Assembly (NCBI GenBank): GCA_012656075.1
Contig: JAAKBF010000282.1
Span: forward strand, 372,001-436,000
DNA: 64,000 bases
Source: Phytophthora hibernalis
Taxonomy: Eukaryota; Oomycota; Peronosporomycetes; Peronosporales; Peronosporaceae
Direction: 5' to 3'
Of the stretch, positions 20,346 through 31,489 are shown in pieces. The position numbers and the translations under genes were made by a program. A model generated the notes under the pieces. It did not search any database and was not told the origin of the DNA. It saw only the letters and a program-made list of their open reading frames with translations. The stretch's first letter is position 1, and every line of letters starts with the position of its first letter.

Positions 20346-22738
20346 ATGTACGTGGTCAAGCGCGATGGACGCTCCGAGGAGGTCAAGTTCGACAAGATCA
20401 CGGCGCGCATCACCAAGCTCTGCTACGGCCTGAACCCGGACTACGTGGACGCCGTCAAGATCTCGCAGAAGGTCGTGGCAGGCGTGTACCCCGGCGTAAC
20501 CACGTCGGAGCTGGACGAACTGGCCGCTGAGACGGCCGCGTACCAGAGCACGCAGCACCCGGACTTCTCCAAGCTGGCGGCGCGCATCGCAGTCTCCAAT
20601 CTGCACAAGAACACGAACAAGGTCTTCAGCGACAACATCGAGGTGTTCCACAAGAACACGCACGAGAAAACGGGCGCGGCGGCGCCGCTCATCGCCGACG
20701 ACGTGTTCGCGCTCGTGATGCAGAACAAGGACGAGCTGAACTCGGCCATCATCCACGACCGGGACTTCGAGTACGACTACTTCGGCTTCAAGACGCTGGA
20801 GAGAGGCTACCTCTTCCGCGTGAACGGCAAGGTCGTGGAACGTCCGCAGCAGATGATCATGCGCGTGGCGCTGGGCATCCACAAGAGCGACATCCAGGCG
20901 GCGCTGCACACGTACGAGCTCATGTCGCAGATGTTCTTCACGCACGCGACGCCCACGCTGTTTAATGCTGGTACGCCGCGTCCGCAGCTGTCGTCGTGCT
21001 TTCTGCTGGCTATGCAGGACGATTCCATTGAGGGCATCTACGACACGCTGAAGCAGTGTGCGTGCATCTCCAAGTGGGCTGGTGGCATTGGCATTAGCAT
21101 GCACAACATCCGCGCTACGAACAGTTACATTCGGGGCACCAATGGATCCTCCAACGGAATCATCCCTATGTTGAGAGTGTTTAACGACACCGCTCGCTAT
21201 GTGGACCAGGGAGGAGGTAAACGCAAGGGATCCTTTGCTATCTACCTGGAGCCGTGGCACGCTGACGTGTTCGAGTTCCTGGAGCTGCGCAAGAACCACG
21301 GCAACGAGCTGCACCGCGCGCGTGATTTATTCTACGCGCTGTGGGTGCCGGATCTCTTCATGAAGCGCGTGGAAGCCAACGGCAAGTGGAGCTTGTTCTG
21401 CCCCAATGAAGCTCCTGGTTTGTACGAGTGCTGGGGCGAAGAGTTTGAGACGCTGTACGAGAAGTATGAGAAGGAGGGACGCGCGCGCAAGACGATCAAC
21501 GCCCAGCAGCTGTGGTTCGCCATCCTGGACGCGCAGATTGAGACGGGTGTGCCCTTCATGCTGTACAAGGACGCGGCCAACCGCAAGTCGAACCAGCAGA
21601 ACCTCGGCACGATCCGCTCGAGCAACTTGTGCTGCGAGGTGATGGAATACACGTCGCCCGATGAGGTGGCGGTATGCAACCTGGCGTCCGTGGCGCTGCC
21701 CAAGTTTGTGGAGGAGGGCGTGTTCAACTACCAAAAGCTGTACGAGGTGACCAAGACGGTGACCCACAACTTGAACAAGGTCATTGACGTCAACTACTAC
21801 CCCGTCGCGGAGGCGCGCAAGTCCAACATGCGCCACCGCCCCGTTGGTATTGGTGTTCAGGGTCTCGCGGATGCATTTATCCTCATGAACTTTGCGTTCG
21901 AGAGCCCGCAGGCCAGTGAGCTCAACAAGAACATCTTTGAGACGATCTATTTCGCTTCTATGGAGACCTCGATGGAGATCGCCAAGGAGCTGGGCCCGTA
22001 CGAGACGTTCCAGGGCTCGCCTGCCAGCAAGGGTATCTTCCAGTTCGACATGTGGGGCGTGACCCCGTCGTCCGGCTTGTGGGATTGGGCGACGCTCAAG
22101 GAGAACGTGATCAAGCACGGCATTCGCAACTCGCTGCTTGTGGCTCCGATGCCCACTGCTTCGACGGCCCAGATTCTGGGCAACAACGAGTCCATCGAGC
22201 CGTACACGTCGAACATGTACAACCGCCGTGTGCTGGCTGGTGAGTTCACGATTGTGAACAAGTACCTGATGAGGAGCTGATCGAGCTAGGAATTTGGACA
22301 CCTGAGGTGCGCAACCAGATCCTGGCTGACGGGGGCTCTGTGCAGAAGGTGAAGTCCATCCCGGACCAAGTCAAGGAGAAGTACAAGACGGTGTGGGAGA
22401 TCAAGCAGAAGGCCATTTTGGACCTGTCGGCGGATCGTGGTGCCTACATTTGCCAGAGTCAGTCGCTGAACATCCATATTGCTGACCCGACGATTAGCAA
22501 GCTGACGTCCATGCACTTTTACGCCTGGAAGAAGGGACTCAAGACGGGCATGTACTACATGCGCGGACGCCCGAAAGCCGACGCTATCCAGTTCACCGTG
22601 GACAAGCAGGGCCTCGACGAGCAGCGTGCGCAGGACGCCCAGACCGTTGCCGCTGAAACTCCCATCCCTGCTCCGGTTGTTGAGACCGTGACCCGAGCAG
22701 GCGACGACGAGGATGAGTGCCTGGTATGTGGTGCTTAA
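20346..22738 (+). CDS. RNR1: Ribonucleoside-diphosphate reductase large subunit (class Ia R1)
   Basis: Reduces ribonucleoside diphosphates to deoxyribonucleotides with the small subunit R2, in the cytosol. The start at 20346 (MYVVKRDGRSEEVKFDKI) matches the usual eukaryotic R1 N-terminus and opens the ATP-cone (about residues 1-90). The catalytic barrel shows THATPTLFNAGTPRPQLSSCFL with its active-site cysteine, the NLCCEVMEYTS segment holding the catalytic N-x-C-x-E residues, and APMPTASTAQILGNNES. The C-terminal swinging arm ends ECLVCGA, giving the CxxC pair that re-reduces the active site. A one-base loss near 22272 truncates the long frame after NKYLM; the next frame resumes ELIELGIWTPEVRNQ and runs to 22738, giving about 797 residues, close to normal length. 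For a normally single-copy essential gene this is most simply a sequence error. It converges with the hydrolase gene 174 bp away. Confidence 0.93.
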
Positions 22739-22912
22739 GCGCACGGTATCGAAGCGTTGGGGTTCTGTTTGCTAGCAAGGTTTCATATTGACGCTTGCAA
22801 GGCAGCCAAGCTGCGCGTTTAGATACCCATTCGTAGGAAGTATAAAAGAATTCAAGCCACATTATATAATGTGCTTATTGCTGGAAACGCACTCTGTTTT
22901 CGTGTGGTGTGG

Positions 22913-24558
22913 CTACGAGCTCTCGGTTGTTCTAATTTGTAGAACCGAATAAACATTCAAACCATGTAAAGGTTTCTGCGAGTCCTTGAATAATCCGTCA
23001 TGCGTCAAGAACCCTGTGTCTGCGTGGTTGAGCTCTGCAGCGTAGAATCTATCGAGATAATTGTCGCCGAATAACGAAGGTGAAAGACCGCCAAGACAGC
23101 TCTGAAACTCGACGAGACCATCGTTCTTGGGCGACTTGTGCGGGATGACTGTGCCTCCAATGACGCTCGAAAATGTGAACTTCGATATGACTCCGTTATA
23201 CGAGGTGCTGCAAATTGCCGCGCTTACGTTTCCTCTGTACGCTTCCTGAGCGGCTACGTACGCCACATTCAGCTCAGAAGAGCTAGCGCCCCCGTTTTGG
23301 TAAGCTGTTGACAAACGAGCGGGGACATGTTGCAATCCCCGTAAGACTAAAAGTGTCTTCGTAAAGGGGTCGATGTCGCCATCGCAGATATCCTGAAGGT
23401 AGTCAACCGCCATGCTCCCCATCATCGGAGCGCTCAAGCTCACCCACAGCGTGTTCTCTCCGAAGCTGCACACTCCGTTGGCAATAGCACCAGCCATCAC
23501 GAGACCGCCCATCGAGTGTGTCACCACAATAGTATCTTCAACAGTACGAGACGTCAAGTCGCTGGTATCACTCATTGTTAGAGAGCGATCACAGAACTTT
23601 TGCTGCAGGGTACCGTTGGTCCAGGCGTAGTCGACAGTGTTGAGGACGGCGTACTTGATGGTTGAACAGCATGGTGCGTGGTCCCCGATGTCACCCATTT
23701 TCTCATTCGTCTTGTCCGGAGTATCCTGGAGTTCTGCTTCTTCGTTCGGGTTACCGAGACCGTGCAAGAAAATGCACGGACGCGGTGTGATCATACATGA
23801 GCACGTCGATGCCATGTTAGCCGATGTCTTCAGCTTTCTCGAGTTGTCTGACGAAATAGGGCCCCCAGTAAGAAGTGCGAGTGCATTTGGCGTCACCGAC
23901 GTAGGCTTTGACACGACGCCACATGAAGTATCGCCATCGCTTAGCTTTGGAGCCAATATCTTGCGGACTGGGTGCTTTAAGTACTTCGCGAACATCGTGA
24001 TATGGCCTCCGTACACGATAAACCCGGTCGAACCCGTCACACAGACATTGAAGTCTTCTCCACCAAACGGTGTCGCCGTCTTGAACAACGTCCCACCCGC
24101 ACAGTCGATAAAATCGTCGTCTCTATCCGATGTGCTCGGAACGGCCTTTAAAGTGTTGAGCGCGGACACGATAGAGTCGAACGGCGTGATCGACGAGAGA
24201 CAGCGAACCGTTTGCGAGGCTATAGACGTGGTGTCGTTGCCCAAGGTTTCCACGATGTACGCCGCCCCACCGACGAGCATGTAGGTGAATTGCATGTTGT
24301 CTTGGATGAAAGTGGCGAATCCGTCGTAGCGTATGTTGGTTCCGTCGGCCGACACCATGGGATTCGCGAATACGTCGAAGACGGACTGTCCGTGGATGCT
24401 CATGTTCTTGCCATGAAGCACGATGCGGAGTTGGACAGAGGGAGCACCTGCAAGGGTTGTAAAGGGGCCCTGTGTTCCATCTTGTGACTCGCTGAGCACT
24501 GGCGGAGCTCGGAAGAATACTACGGCGACAAAAGAGTGAACCAAGGCGATAGCTGCAT
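22913..24558 (-). CDS. Secreted alpha/beta-hydrolase (lipase/esterase-like), oomycete-type
   Basis: About 550 residues. The best start is ATG at 24558 (MQLSPWFTLL), matching the paralog at 63840; one base is missing near 24535 within the signal peptide, after which the frame is open to 22913. The mature protein starts APPVLSESQDGTQGP. The hydrolase half has CIFLHGLGNPNEEAE (oxyanion region), the nucleophile elbow VTHSMGGLVMAG with Thr in place of the usual first Gly of GxSxG, and late acid and histidine candidates in KNDGLVEF and LNHADTGFLTHDG. Many Cys residues fit an extracellular protein. The N-terminal 200 residues resemble nothing I can name. Role on host or own lipids is a guess. The minus-strand initiator CTCATTCTAA lies at 24601-24610. 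Confidence 0.72.
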
Positions 24559-24600
24559 TATGCCTTTATTCGATGCGTCGCTGTGGTTGCGGTAGATAAC

Positions 24601-24610
24601 TTAGAATGAG
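24601..24610 (-). promoter_or_regulatory. Initiator-like element of the secreted hydrolase
   Basis: On the minus strand CTCATTCTAA lies about 43-52 bp before the ATG. The same CTCATTCT core, followed by a conserved GCGACGCATC, precedes the paralog at 63840, so the element is conserved between the two genes. Confidence 0.5.
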
Positions 24611-24619
24611 GCACTTGTG

Positions 24620-25207
24620 GCGATCACACACACTTGAATATTGCACGGGATACCATCACAGTCAGTTTTATGAAGGGGATTCGGGCTTTGAACACGAAAG
24701 TTCATGTGACGCATTCCAATAATAACAGCAAAAACAATACATGTAGTACGTATTTGATTTGCTTGGAATCCCATTTAGGAAGACTGAGTGTTGCTGACTA
24801 AATGCGTCGACAACTGCAGACGTGAGTGATACTTCTAAAACAGAAATACCAGGTTCGGCCAGTTTTTGCAGCCCAATCCATTACAAAAACGAAGTCAAGT
24901 GCAGAAATGCAGCCCGGTTGCAAAATGCCGGTAAGGTACACGTACCGTATTATACCATCGTGGCTCCTGGTCCCAGCTCCTTGATGTTTACCAAGATCGC
25001 GTGGAATCAGCTCAAACCGTAAACTGGAGCGATTCCCGCAGCCCAAAATCCTATAATAGTCCCAAATTCCAAACCAGGGGGACCTGAGGGCCGCCTTCCG
25101 CCAAACCTATTCCTGTCCTGTGATTGGCGGTCCCAGACCTGATTGTCTGTTTATGCATATTATTTCCCGAACGCCATCCTTTCTTATTATAAGCTGTATC
25201 CAACGGT
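24620..25207. other. Intergenic, hydrolase promoter to Crypton-like element
   Basis: No gene, repeat or RNA recognised. This is the boundary between the gene-dense and transposon-rich parts. Confidence 0.4.
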
Positions 25208-26280
25208 ATGTTTCTAGAGTCTACCCGGCTAAGCAGTGAAAGTTTAGACATGATGCATTGCTCTATCTCTCCGCATAGTAGCTTGCCAATGCAGAATTTC
25301 TATTCACTGTTAACAGCTTTCTCTATTTTCTTACAGACAAAGAAAAGTGGCAAGGCTCGTGCTGCTGATGCCTTTCTAGCTAAAGCAACTGCACTCGGAT
25401 ACCTTTCCCAGATAATTAACTTCCTCCGTGAGCGCTACCAAGACGATCTGTCCGACTCGAAGCGTATTGCCAAGATTCGGGATAAAATGGCAAGCTCGAT
25501 TGAGGAGAGAATCTCCGAGCTAACATCCACACGAATGATGCGCCAGGCTGCAACATACAAGATCTGTGCGTCCTGGTGGAGCATTTGGTAGTACATGGAG
25601 ACGTTGCCACTGGGCTCAAGTCGGTACATGACGCGGCGCTTTTGACGATGATGTGGCATACGTTTAGGAGGGTTATCGATACATGCTTCGCGCGAAAACA
25701 ACAGCTATCACTTGCAGCTTCGGGGAGCTGTTTCGAAGAATTGCCCATATCAAAACATCGGTTGTACAAGGCGTTTCTATCTTCAAAGCGCCGGAGCGCT
25801 GGCATCAGTGTATGCTGCACCCGTTCGGTGTGCTCTTCGTGTGCTATGATGAGCCGTCCGAATACTTGTTTCCTCTCGTGCCAAGATACGCCGAGTCCGA
25901 TCTTACTGGTAGAGAGACATACACGCAAGAAGAAGCCGTGATATACTGGGAGAGGCTGGAGAGTGGCATCGATAGTGAGCAAAAACCTGCAGCCAAAAAA
26001 GAGTGCAAGCGCCCCAACATTGCAAATTATATTACCGAAGTGACCCGCGAGACGTTGAAGATGATGTCGCCCTCACAGCAACAAACCACGACGCCAAACT
26101 TGACAAGCCACTCGCTTGTCGCGGTGCAGCAGCGTACGCCAATGCGTTCCCTAAGCTGGCCATCCAATGGATCTCTACCAGGGGCGCTTGGTTACTCGAA
26201 TCGCTCACGAAGGTCTTCGCATACATAGGGACAACCACACGTGAGGACCAGAGTGTAGGCAAGGTACTAGCTGGCTAGCA
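25208..26280 (+). mobile_element. Degenerate Crypton-like (CryptonO) tyrosine-recombinase element
   Basis: Three overlapping plus-strand frames join into one protein resembling the oomycete Crypton tyrosine recombinases. The N-terminal part contains ALGYLSQIINFLRERY and KIRDKMASSIEERISEL. The middle (about 25580-25880) has HDAALLTMMWHTFRRVIDTCFARKQ, where an Arg-Asp pair matches the first catalytic-arginine region, then IKTSVVQGVSIF. The C-terminal half (about 26095-26275) shows TSHS...CRGAAAYANA, RGAWLLESLTKVFAYIGTTTREDQSVGKVLAG, the region of the second Arg and tyrosine. Frames change near 25570 and 25725 and again near 26110, and a stop follows the last motif, so it is inactive. Cryptons lack terminal repeats, so the edges are unknown. 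Assignment is from remembered family patterns. Confidence 0.65.
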
Positions 26281-26458
26281 ATCCCCGACTTACCAGTATT
26301 GACACCAACTGTCGGAGATCTGAAACAACACCTCTCGATCGCAGAGTACGGAGCCCGGGATGGATGCGGATTATTGGTTTGCGTTCGCGGGATTGTGAAA
26401 ACGGCCTGATGACTTGACTATGGAATATGTGAAAACGACGGAAATGGAGATGAGATAG

Positions 26459-26911
26459 GTGCAAGCCTCGGTAGAAGTGAGATGTCAGCAGAGCGGTTAC
26501 TGGTATGGTCACCGACGCTTCGATCACGAGTATCGTCGTGACCGAGCATCACAGCTACTAACTCTCCGTGACGAACTGTTCCAGCACGTGGTTGGGTCCC
26601 CTGACCCGCGATACAACGTGCCAATCGCTGTCGTTGATGCCACATTTGCTGCCTTGCTGATGAATTTGAAGATTGTTCTTGAGTCCTGCCGTGCCAACGC
26701 TGTACCTACCACTCGCTACGAGTACCAGCTCCATCGTGCGATCGCCGCCACGAACTCACGTCTTGGATGTCACATCATTACGACAACATGCTTCAGCTGG
26801 GGTGACCACCTCACGGCACGCTGGCAAACCGCAAACCACGCAGAAGTTATCAGTGCTGCCACTGGTGGTGATTCACTTCTTGCATCAACACTTGAAAACC
26901 TACTCACATAG
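26459..26911 (+). CDS. Unrecognised 150-codon ORF 3' of the Crypton remnant
   Basis: Open frame with a charged N-terminus, VPIAVVDATFAALLMNLKIVLESC in the middle and a Thr/Ser-rich end. It follows the recombinase by under 200 bp on the same strand and may be its C-terminal extension or an accessory ORF. No domain was recognised. Confidence 0.3.
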   Translation: MQASVEVRCQQSGYWYGHRRFDHEYRRDRASQLLTLRDELFQHVVGSPDPRYNVPIAVVDATFAALLMNLKIVLESCRANAVPTTRYEYQLHRAIAATNSRLGCHIITTTCFSWGDHLTARWQTANHAEVISAATGGDSLLASTLENLLT

Positions 26912-28217
26912 TTAGCTCAGATCAATGACAGACTAGCTCGACTACTTCTTCTCGCGGTGGGGCCGTCCAATGTGCCGCTGCCGGACGCTCTTACACCCGT
27001 CCTGGCGTCGTCCATCCGCCGCCTTCAATCTCTCCCCCTTCACCAGCCATGCCTCCTCGCTTACCACCCCGTTCCCGCTGCTGGATCCTGCCTGCCATTG
27101 TCCAGCCTCGTGCACCCACCTTGCCGTCCGCCGTACCGTCGCCGTTCCACTCTGCGCTGAAGAATCCTGAATGGTCGGGAGTCGATTTGAATTCGATAAA
27201 GTACGCTTTGTTTGTTTAAAGTACGATTTGACTCCCGTCCGGAATGAATAAGTTGTGGTTGATTGGAGGGAGTTTTTGTGTATCACTAGTGTAGTCCTAT
27301 TGCAGGTTCCGGATTCCGGTCCGGAATCTGCTAATTACTGTAGTAACAGAAGTGCATTAATTACCCAGTAATTCGACAGCATTTCTATGGTCGACACGAG
27401 CGACCACCTAAACGACGACCACCTGAACACCCTTGGCTCCATCGCTACCACACTCTATGCGCTGAATTTATTTCCTGTTGTGCTTGAGCAGCACCTCCAT
27501 TTCAGAGCGCTCATTGTCGGTTCTTGTATGCAGGTTGGTGATCATCACGACCCCCGAAAATAATTTTAATTTGAAGCTGAGGTGAATTTGTGTCATTTAC
27601 CTCGCACTAATGTAATGCCACACACCGGGCCATTTATTTCCTTGTGTGCTAGCAACTGGCCATCCGGCCGCGTTGCCTTCAACGCACTGCTCGACACCGT
27701 GTCGACAGAGCGTCGGCTAACGTATACCAGTGCTTACACCTCCGGATTCCGAAGACTCCTCCTCTGTGTGGTTGTCAGCATCATCTTACACCGCATGAAG
27801 GGTACCGCAGCGACTCTCAGCTATGTCCATGCTAGTCCGTCGCATAGTCCACACAACTTGAGGTAATCTTGATTCACGGGCGTCACTCTTCAGCTGATGT
27901 CGGGCTTAATGCGAGGTGATCACTTCACGCTCCCTGGATGCTGCTACTCACCGCTTGTTAGCTTGATCCACAGGCGTCACTTGCAAGCTGAGGGTGAGGG
28001 CTTGGTGTGCAGACATCATTCCGCGCACCCGTCCAGGCCCAGCATGGGCGGGGGACTTCCCAGTCCTGATGGGTGGTGGGCATCCGTTGGTGGACTGGCT
28101 CTGTGCGGGTCTTGGCCACATGCGGTGTCGAGGAGATTTTAACCCCCCGAAGAGAAGACGCGTTCCTGAAACGCATTCGATTGACTTCTTCCCAACCAAA
28201 CTCATTCCAAAGCTGCA
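26912..28217. other. Gene-free repeat-like stretch
   Basis: Only short frames without recognisable motifs. An 8-bp inverted pair CGGGAGTC / GACTCCCG flanks 27178-27240. A diverged 30-bp direct repeat (CTTGAT[T/C]CAC[G/A]GGCGTCACT) occurs near 27868 and 27963. Confidence 0.4.
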
Positions 28218-28529
28218 ATGGATGGAAACTTCGCGCTGCCTTGCTCTCAATACACACGGAGAATCTCACTGCCAACTGACTGCGCGATGCGCGTGCTCAA
28301 CTCGTGCCTCCAGTATGGAATTAGAATGCGAAAGAACAAGGGGACCGTGCCCGTATATGACCCGATCACGAAGTCGTACAAGAAAGAGCAACATTACTGT
28401 ACAGTTGGAGGTGAGTTTAAAGAAGGTCGCGACTTGATCAGGTCCACTAGTGCTCTAAACACTTACTTCAGTACCGAGCAGCGTTACGAGGGCCTTAAGC
28501 CTTTTGCTGCCCATACATTTTCTATTTGA
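28218..28529 (+). CDS. Unrecognised 103-codon ORF, probable transposon fragment
   Basis: Encodes a Lys/Tyr-rich fragment (GTVPVYDPITKSYKKEQHYC) in a repeat-rich setting. No family recognised. Probably a truncated element-derived gene. Confidence 0.25.
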   Translation: MDGNFALPCSQYTRRISLPTDCAMRVLNSCLQYGIRMRKNKGTVPVYDPITKSYKKEQHYCTVGGEFKEGRDLIRSTSALNTYFSTEQRYEGLKPFAAHTFSI

Positions 28530-28549
28530 CAATATGTTTACTTTATTCA

Positions 28550-28782
28550 AGATAAAATTGCAAAACGATGCGTTTTGCTATTACTTTCCGGTGGCTAGAT
28601 TTCTGAAATCACCAGAAAATGTTTTGGGTGACATTTGTAAAACTTACCAAAATGCATCGTTTTAGTCAATTTCCGGTAGACATTTGATTGGTCAATAATA
28701 AAATCATAATATTTGATAGGACTATTTTAGTAAAACGATGCATAATGCCACGTTTTGGTCCAGCCGGCAACAAAGGGTTAAG
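28550..28782. repeat. Cluster of inverted AAAACGATGC motifs ending at a TTAA
   Basis: CAAAACGATGCGTTTTG is itself palindromic (28561-28577); ATGCATCGTTTTA (from 28652) and TAAAACGATGCAT (about 28731-28743) are mutual inverted copies. The block ends CAAAGGGTTAA, which resembles a piggyBac-type 3' terminus. Probably a MITE fragment. Confidence 0.4.
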
Positions 28783-28885
28783 AACGTGCAGTTATTCTTC
28801 TATCTACCAGTGCTGACAACCACGTTCGACTGCGATACACGTGTGACATTCACGGTGAAGCTATTTCAGCATTCGGTTGTGAACT

Positions 28886-29209
28886 ATGCATCATTCAATA
28901 TACTTCCAGAAGTGTGAAAAGGGCGACGTCGCATCGGTCTTCCAGTGTACGACGGATCAATACTGGCAGTTAATGACAGAAATGGGGGCGATTGTGGGAT
29001 CTGTTGCTGATCTTGCTCGAGTCGAAGTCCAGCGATACGAGCTCGCTGCGTTCGAGCTAGTTGTGCTGCTCAAGTACACTGCAGATCGTCTGTACAATAT
29101 CCATTTCTTTGTGTACGACCTTGCTGCTTCGTCATTGACATCGACAACGGTGGATACATCTCCGCGCTACAAGGTCCAGGTAGAATGCCTAACTGCTCTC
29201 GCACGTTGA
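28886..29209 (+). CDS. Unrecognised 107-codon ORF
   Basis: A plausible amino-acid composition (VQRYELAAFELVVLLKY) but no known domain and no neighbours that suggest a function. May be transposon-derived. Confidence 0.25.
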   Translation: MHHSIYFQKCEKGDVASVFQCTTDQYWQLMTEMGAIVGSVADLARVEVQRYELAAFELVVLLKYTADRLYNIHFFVYDLAASSLTSTTVDTSPRYKVQVECLTALAR

Positions 29210-30600
29210 TAAATACCTAGTGCCAGCAGCACGATGGAGGAAGCTCCGACCAGGGAAAATAAGCTAGTGGATGGCGTAGGGATGTACACTAAGACGGATA
29301 TTGGACGTCGTTAGCTAAGCTAAGAGACATCAATGTACCTCACAGAAAAAACGAAAAAAACGAAGACAACCGTACTCCAAGCAAGTAAAAGAAGTCACAC
29401 GCAAGTATCGGGGCTGCAGCCAGGGATGCAAGAGTAGGAGGTGCGTCCAGCTACGCTAGTGTCGAATCCGCATCCGGAGAACAAAGAGTCGGTGTAGCCA
29501 CAGACACAGGATCCAGCGACGAGTTGCGCCTCACATTGCAGTCAAGGTGTACGCAAGTGTCGGAGATGCATCCACATACGCAAGAACCAGTGAAACAAGT
29601 GTCTGAGCCGTAACCAGAGGTGCAAACGTCACGGTCGCCGCAAACAGAGACGTGAATGTCGGAGACATCAGGCGAGGGCGCCGGCGAGCAGTCTGAAAGT
29701 GCCGTTTTTACTGGGATAGCCTGAAAGGCTGGACAGCCCAAATCGGATTAATTCGTTGCGCCGGTAACTGAAGCCGGTAACTGAAGCCAGTAAACAGAGG
29801 CTTCTCGGTATTTTCTGGAAAAGTGAAAGCGAGCAATAGACAGGTAGTTCCCGTGGAGAGAGCTATTGTCGCGGACTATCACTCTGTCGAGATGGAGGAT
29901 TTGGCGAGTCTAGCTGCTGAAGACAATGAAGGGTCAGTACGAGAATGGAGGATCAGAGGCAAGCGTAGCTGAATTACGAGATTCGAGGCGACGAACAGGG
30001 TCACGATGCTCCGGCGGGGAGTGCTCGACAAGCGGGGACGTCCCGTTGTGTCGTCGATGAAGCGAGGGCGAGGAGGAGCGTTCAGCAGAGATAACGGCGT
30101 GCGCGTCAGCGCGAACAACAATCCTCCGATGCAGTTGCCGAGGACAGACTTGCAAGGAAGAACGCTCAGCAAAGAGAGTGGCGATCTCGTCAGCGGGGCC
30201 GACAAGTCGTCGACGCAAGTGATAGCAGCACAAAGGCGCCTGTGAGAGTATAGTTTCCCCGCTGATGTCCTTAGGCGGAGATGATCTCGATCACGGTGGT
30301 ATAAGGTAAGAAATAATTGCTGATACGCTTCATGGGTGCACCCGGGTTACTCTGTTCAACGATGCCATCGCTGCATACCGTGACATCGTTGTCCTGGGGA
30401 AAATCCGCTACTTCTCTGGTGGGCGTGAACTTTCGCTTCGAATAACAGCGTCTAAATATCGCTGAGTCGGTCTCCGATATACATCCCGCTCCAGCTCTGT
30501 CTGTCGTCCCCCAGATCGTGACTGTTCGTCTTGCACGATTTCCGTAGTCCATGGGTTGGGGCGGTGAAACGGCTTGTTACTAAGAGCGGGAAAGCAACTG
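29210..30600. other. Degenerate repeat-rich stretch
   Basis: Variants of ACGCAAGTGTCGG recur irregularly between about 29400 and 29670, and GGTAACTGAAGCC is tandemly doubled near 29762. Short frames on both strands look spurious. Confidence 0.4.
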
Positions 30601-30619
30601 AAAACGAGAGCTCCTGCTT

Positions 30620-31348
30620 GTGGATGATTCGGGCGTTAAAATAGTCTGCACTACGTGGGGGCAACTTGTTCGTGATTCTGTTGAATTTTCTGATGGGAGC
30701 GTTGTTGTAATAAGTATGGCTTCCTCTCCTCTTACAACAATCTTCGATGTGCTTCTATCGGCGTCGGGTCTGAGATCCTACAAAATGCTGCATTGGCGCG
30801 AGTCAGCCAACTCCGCGAATGGTACACTTCTTTACCACCCGCCCACTCTTTCCTCTTTCCAACCGCTCGCCTTGAATAATGGCTTTTACGGCATGACACG
30901 GATCGTGAGAAATTTAACCCACACCATCGCTCCAACAATACTTTTTGATGAGCTACAGATTACGGAAGAGGAGCGGGTGGAGATCGTGAACGTTGTTCCA
31001 GCATTTCCATCGAACACAACCAAGAATTTGATACGATATTTGAGACCTTCGAGTAGGAGAACAAAAGTCATTTTTGTACCCACAGTTCCGAATCTGTTGC
31101 AGCTTACAACAGATTTGCCTTTTCGAATTTTTCTATTGGTTGAGTTTGTACTAAGAATGCGTTGTATTGTGGTTTTATGTGGTTCACACTCCGGCCGAAT
31201 ACCTTTTAGTTTTCCGTGGAGCCACCGCGTTTACCGCTGTACACGTGGAATTCCACAGGAATCTCGGTCAACTGGTCAGCGCAAGTACAAGAGACAGTAT
31301 TGTGGGTGTTTGGCGTGTTTAAAGCCGACTGTGATGCGAATGAATTGA
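30620..31348 (+). CDS. Hypothetical protein, 242 codons, unrecognised
   Basis: The longest unexplained frame in the 27-31 kb stretch. It has alternating hydrophobic and polar segments (LRSYKMLHWRESANSANG, IAPTILFDELQITEEE) and a Cys-bearing basic C-terminus (KRQYCGCLACLKP). The listed start is not an ATG in a strong context, so the gene may begin later or be part of an element. No function proposed. Confidence 0.3.
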   Translation: MDDSGVKIVCTTWGQLVRDSVEFSDGSVVVISMASSPLTTIFDVLLSASGLRSYKMLHWRESANSANGTLLYHPPTLSSFQPLALNNGFYGMTRIVRNLTHTIAPTILFDELQITEEERVEIVNVVPAFPSNTTKNLIRYLRPSSRRTKVIFVPTVPNLLQLTTDLPFRIFLLVEFVLRMRCIVVLCGSHSGRIPFSFPWSHRVYRCTRGIPQESRSTGQRKYKRQYCGCLACLKPTVMRMN

Positions 31349-31489
31349 GTACGGCACGTTCCAGATCATTATCCGAAATGAGGTAAACGAGTTTTATTTT
31401 TATTGACCAATAGAGTACTAACAACCGTTGTTTCTTGAAAGCATCATGCACACAAGCATCCTACTACCAGTACTGAGGCTACGCCGCAC

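Noticed and set aside
20298..22301. Two long minus-strand open frames (338 and 324 codons) opposite RNR1
   Set aside because: They are antisense shadows of a GC-rich, strongly codon-biased gene; their Arg/Leu/His-rich sequence has no domain features.
29451..29741. Cys-rich minus-strand frame resembling an effector
   Set aside because: The cysteines come from an irregular ACGCAAGTGTCGG repeat; no signal peptide.
26912..31400. CRISPR or other regular array in the repeat-like stretch
   Set aside because: Repeats are irregular in spacing and sequence, and the genome is eukaryotic.
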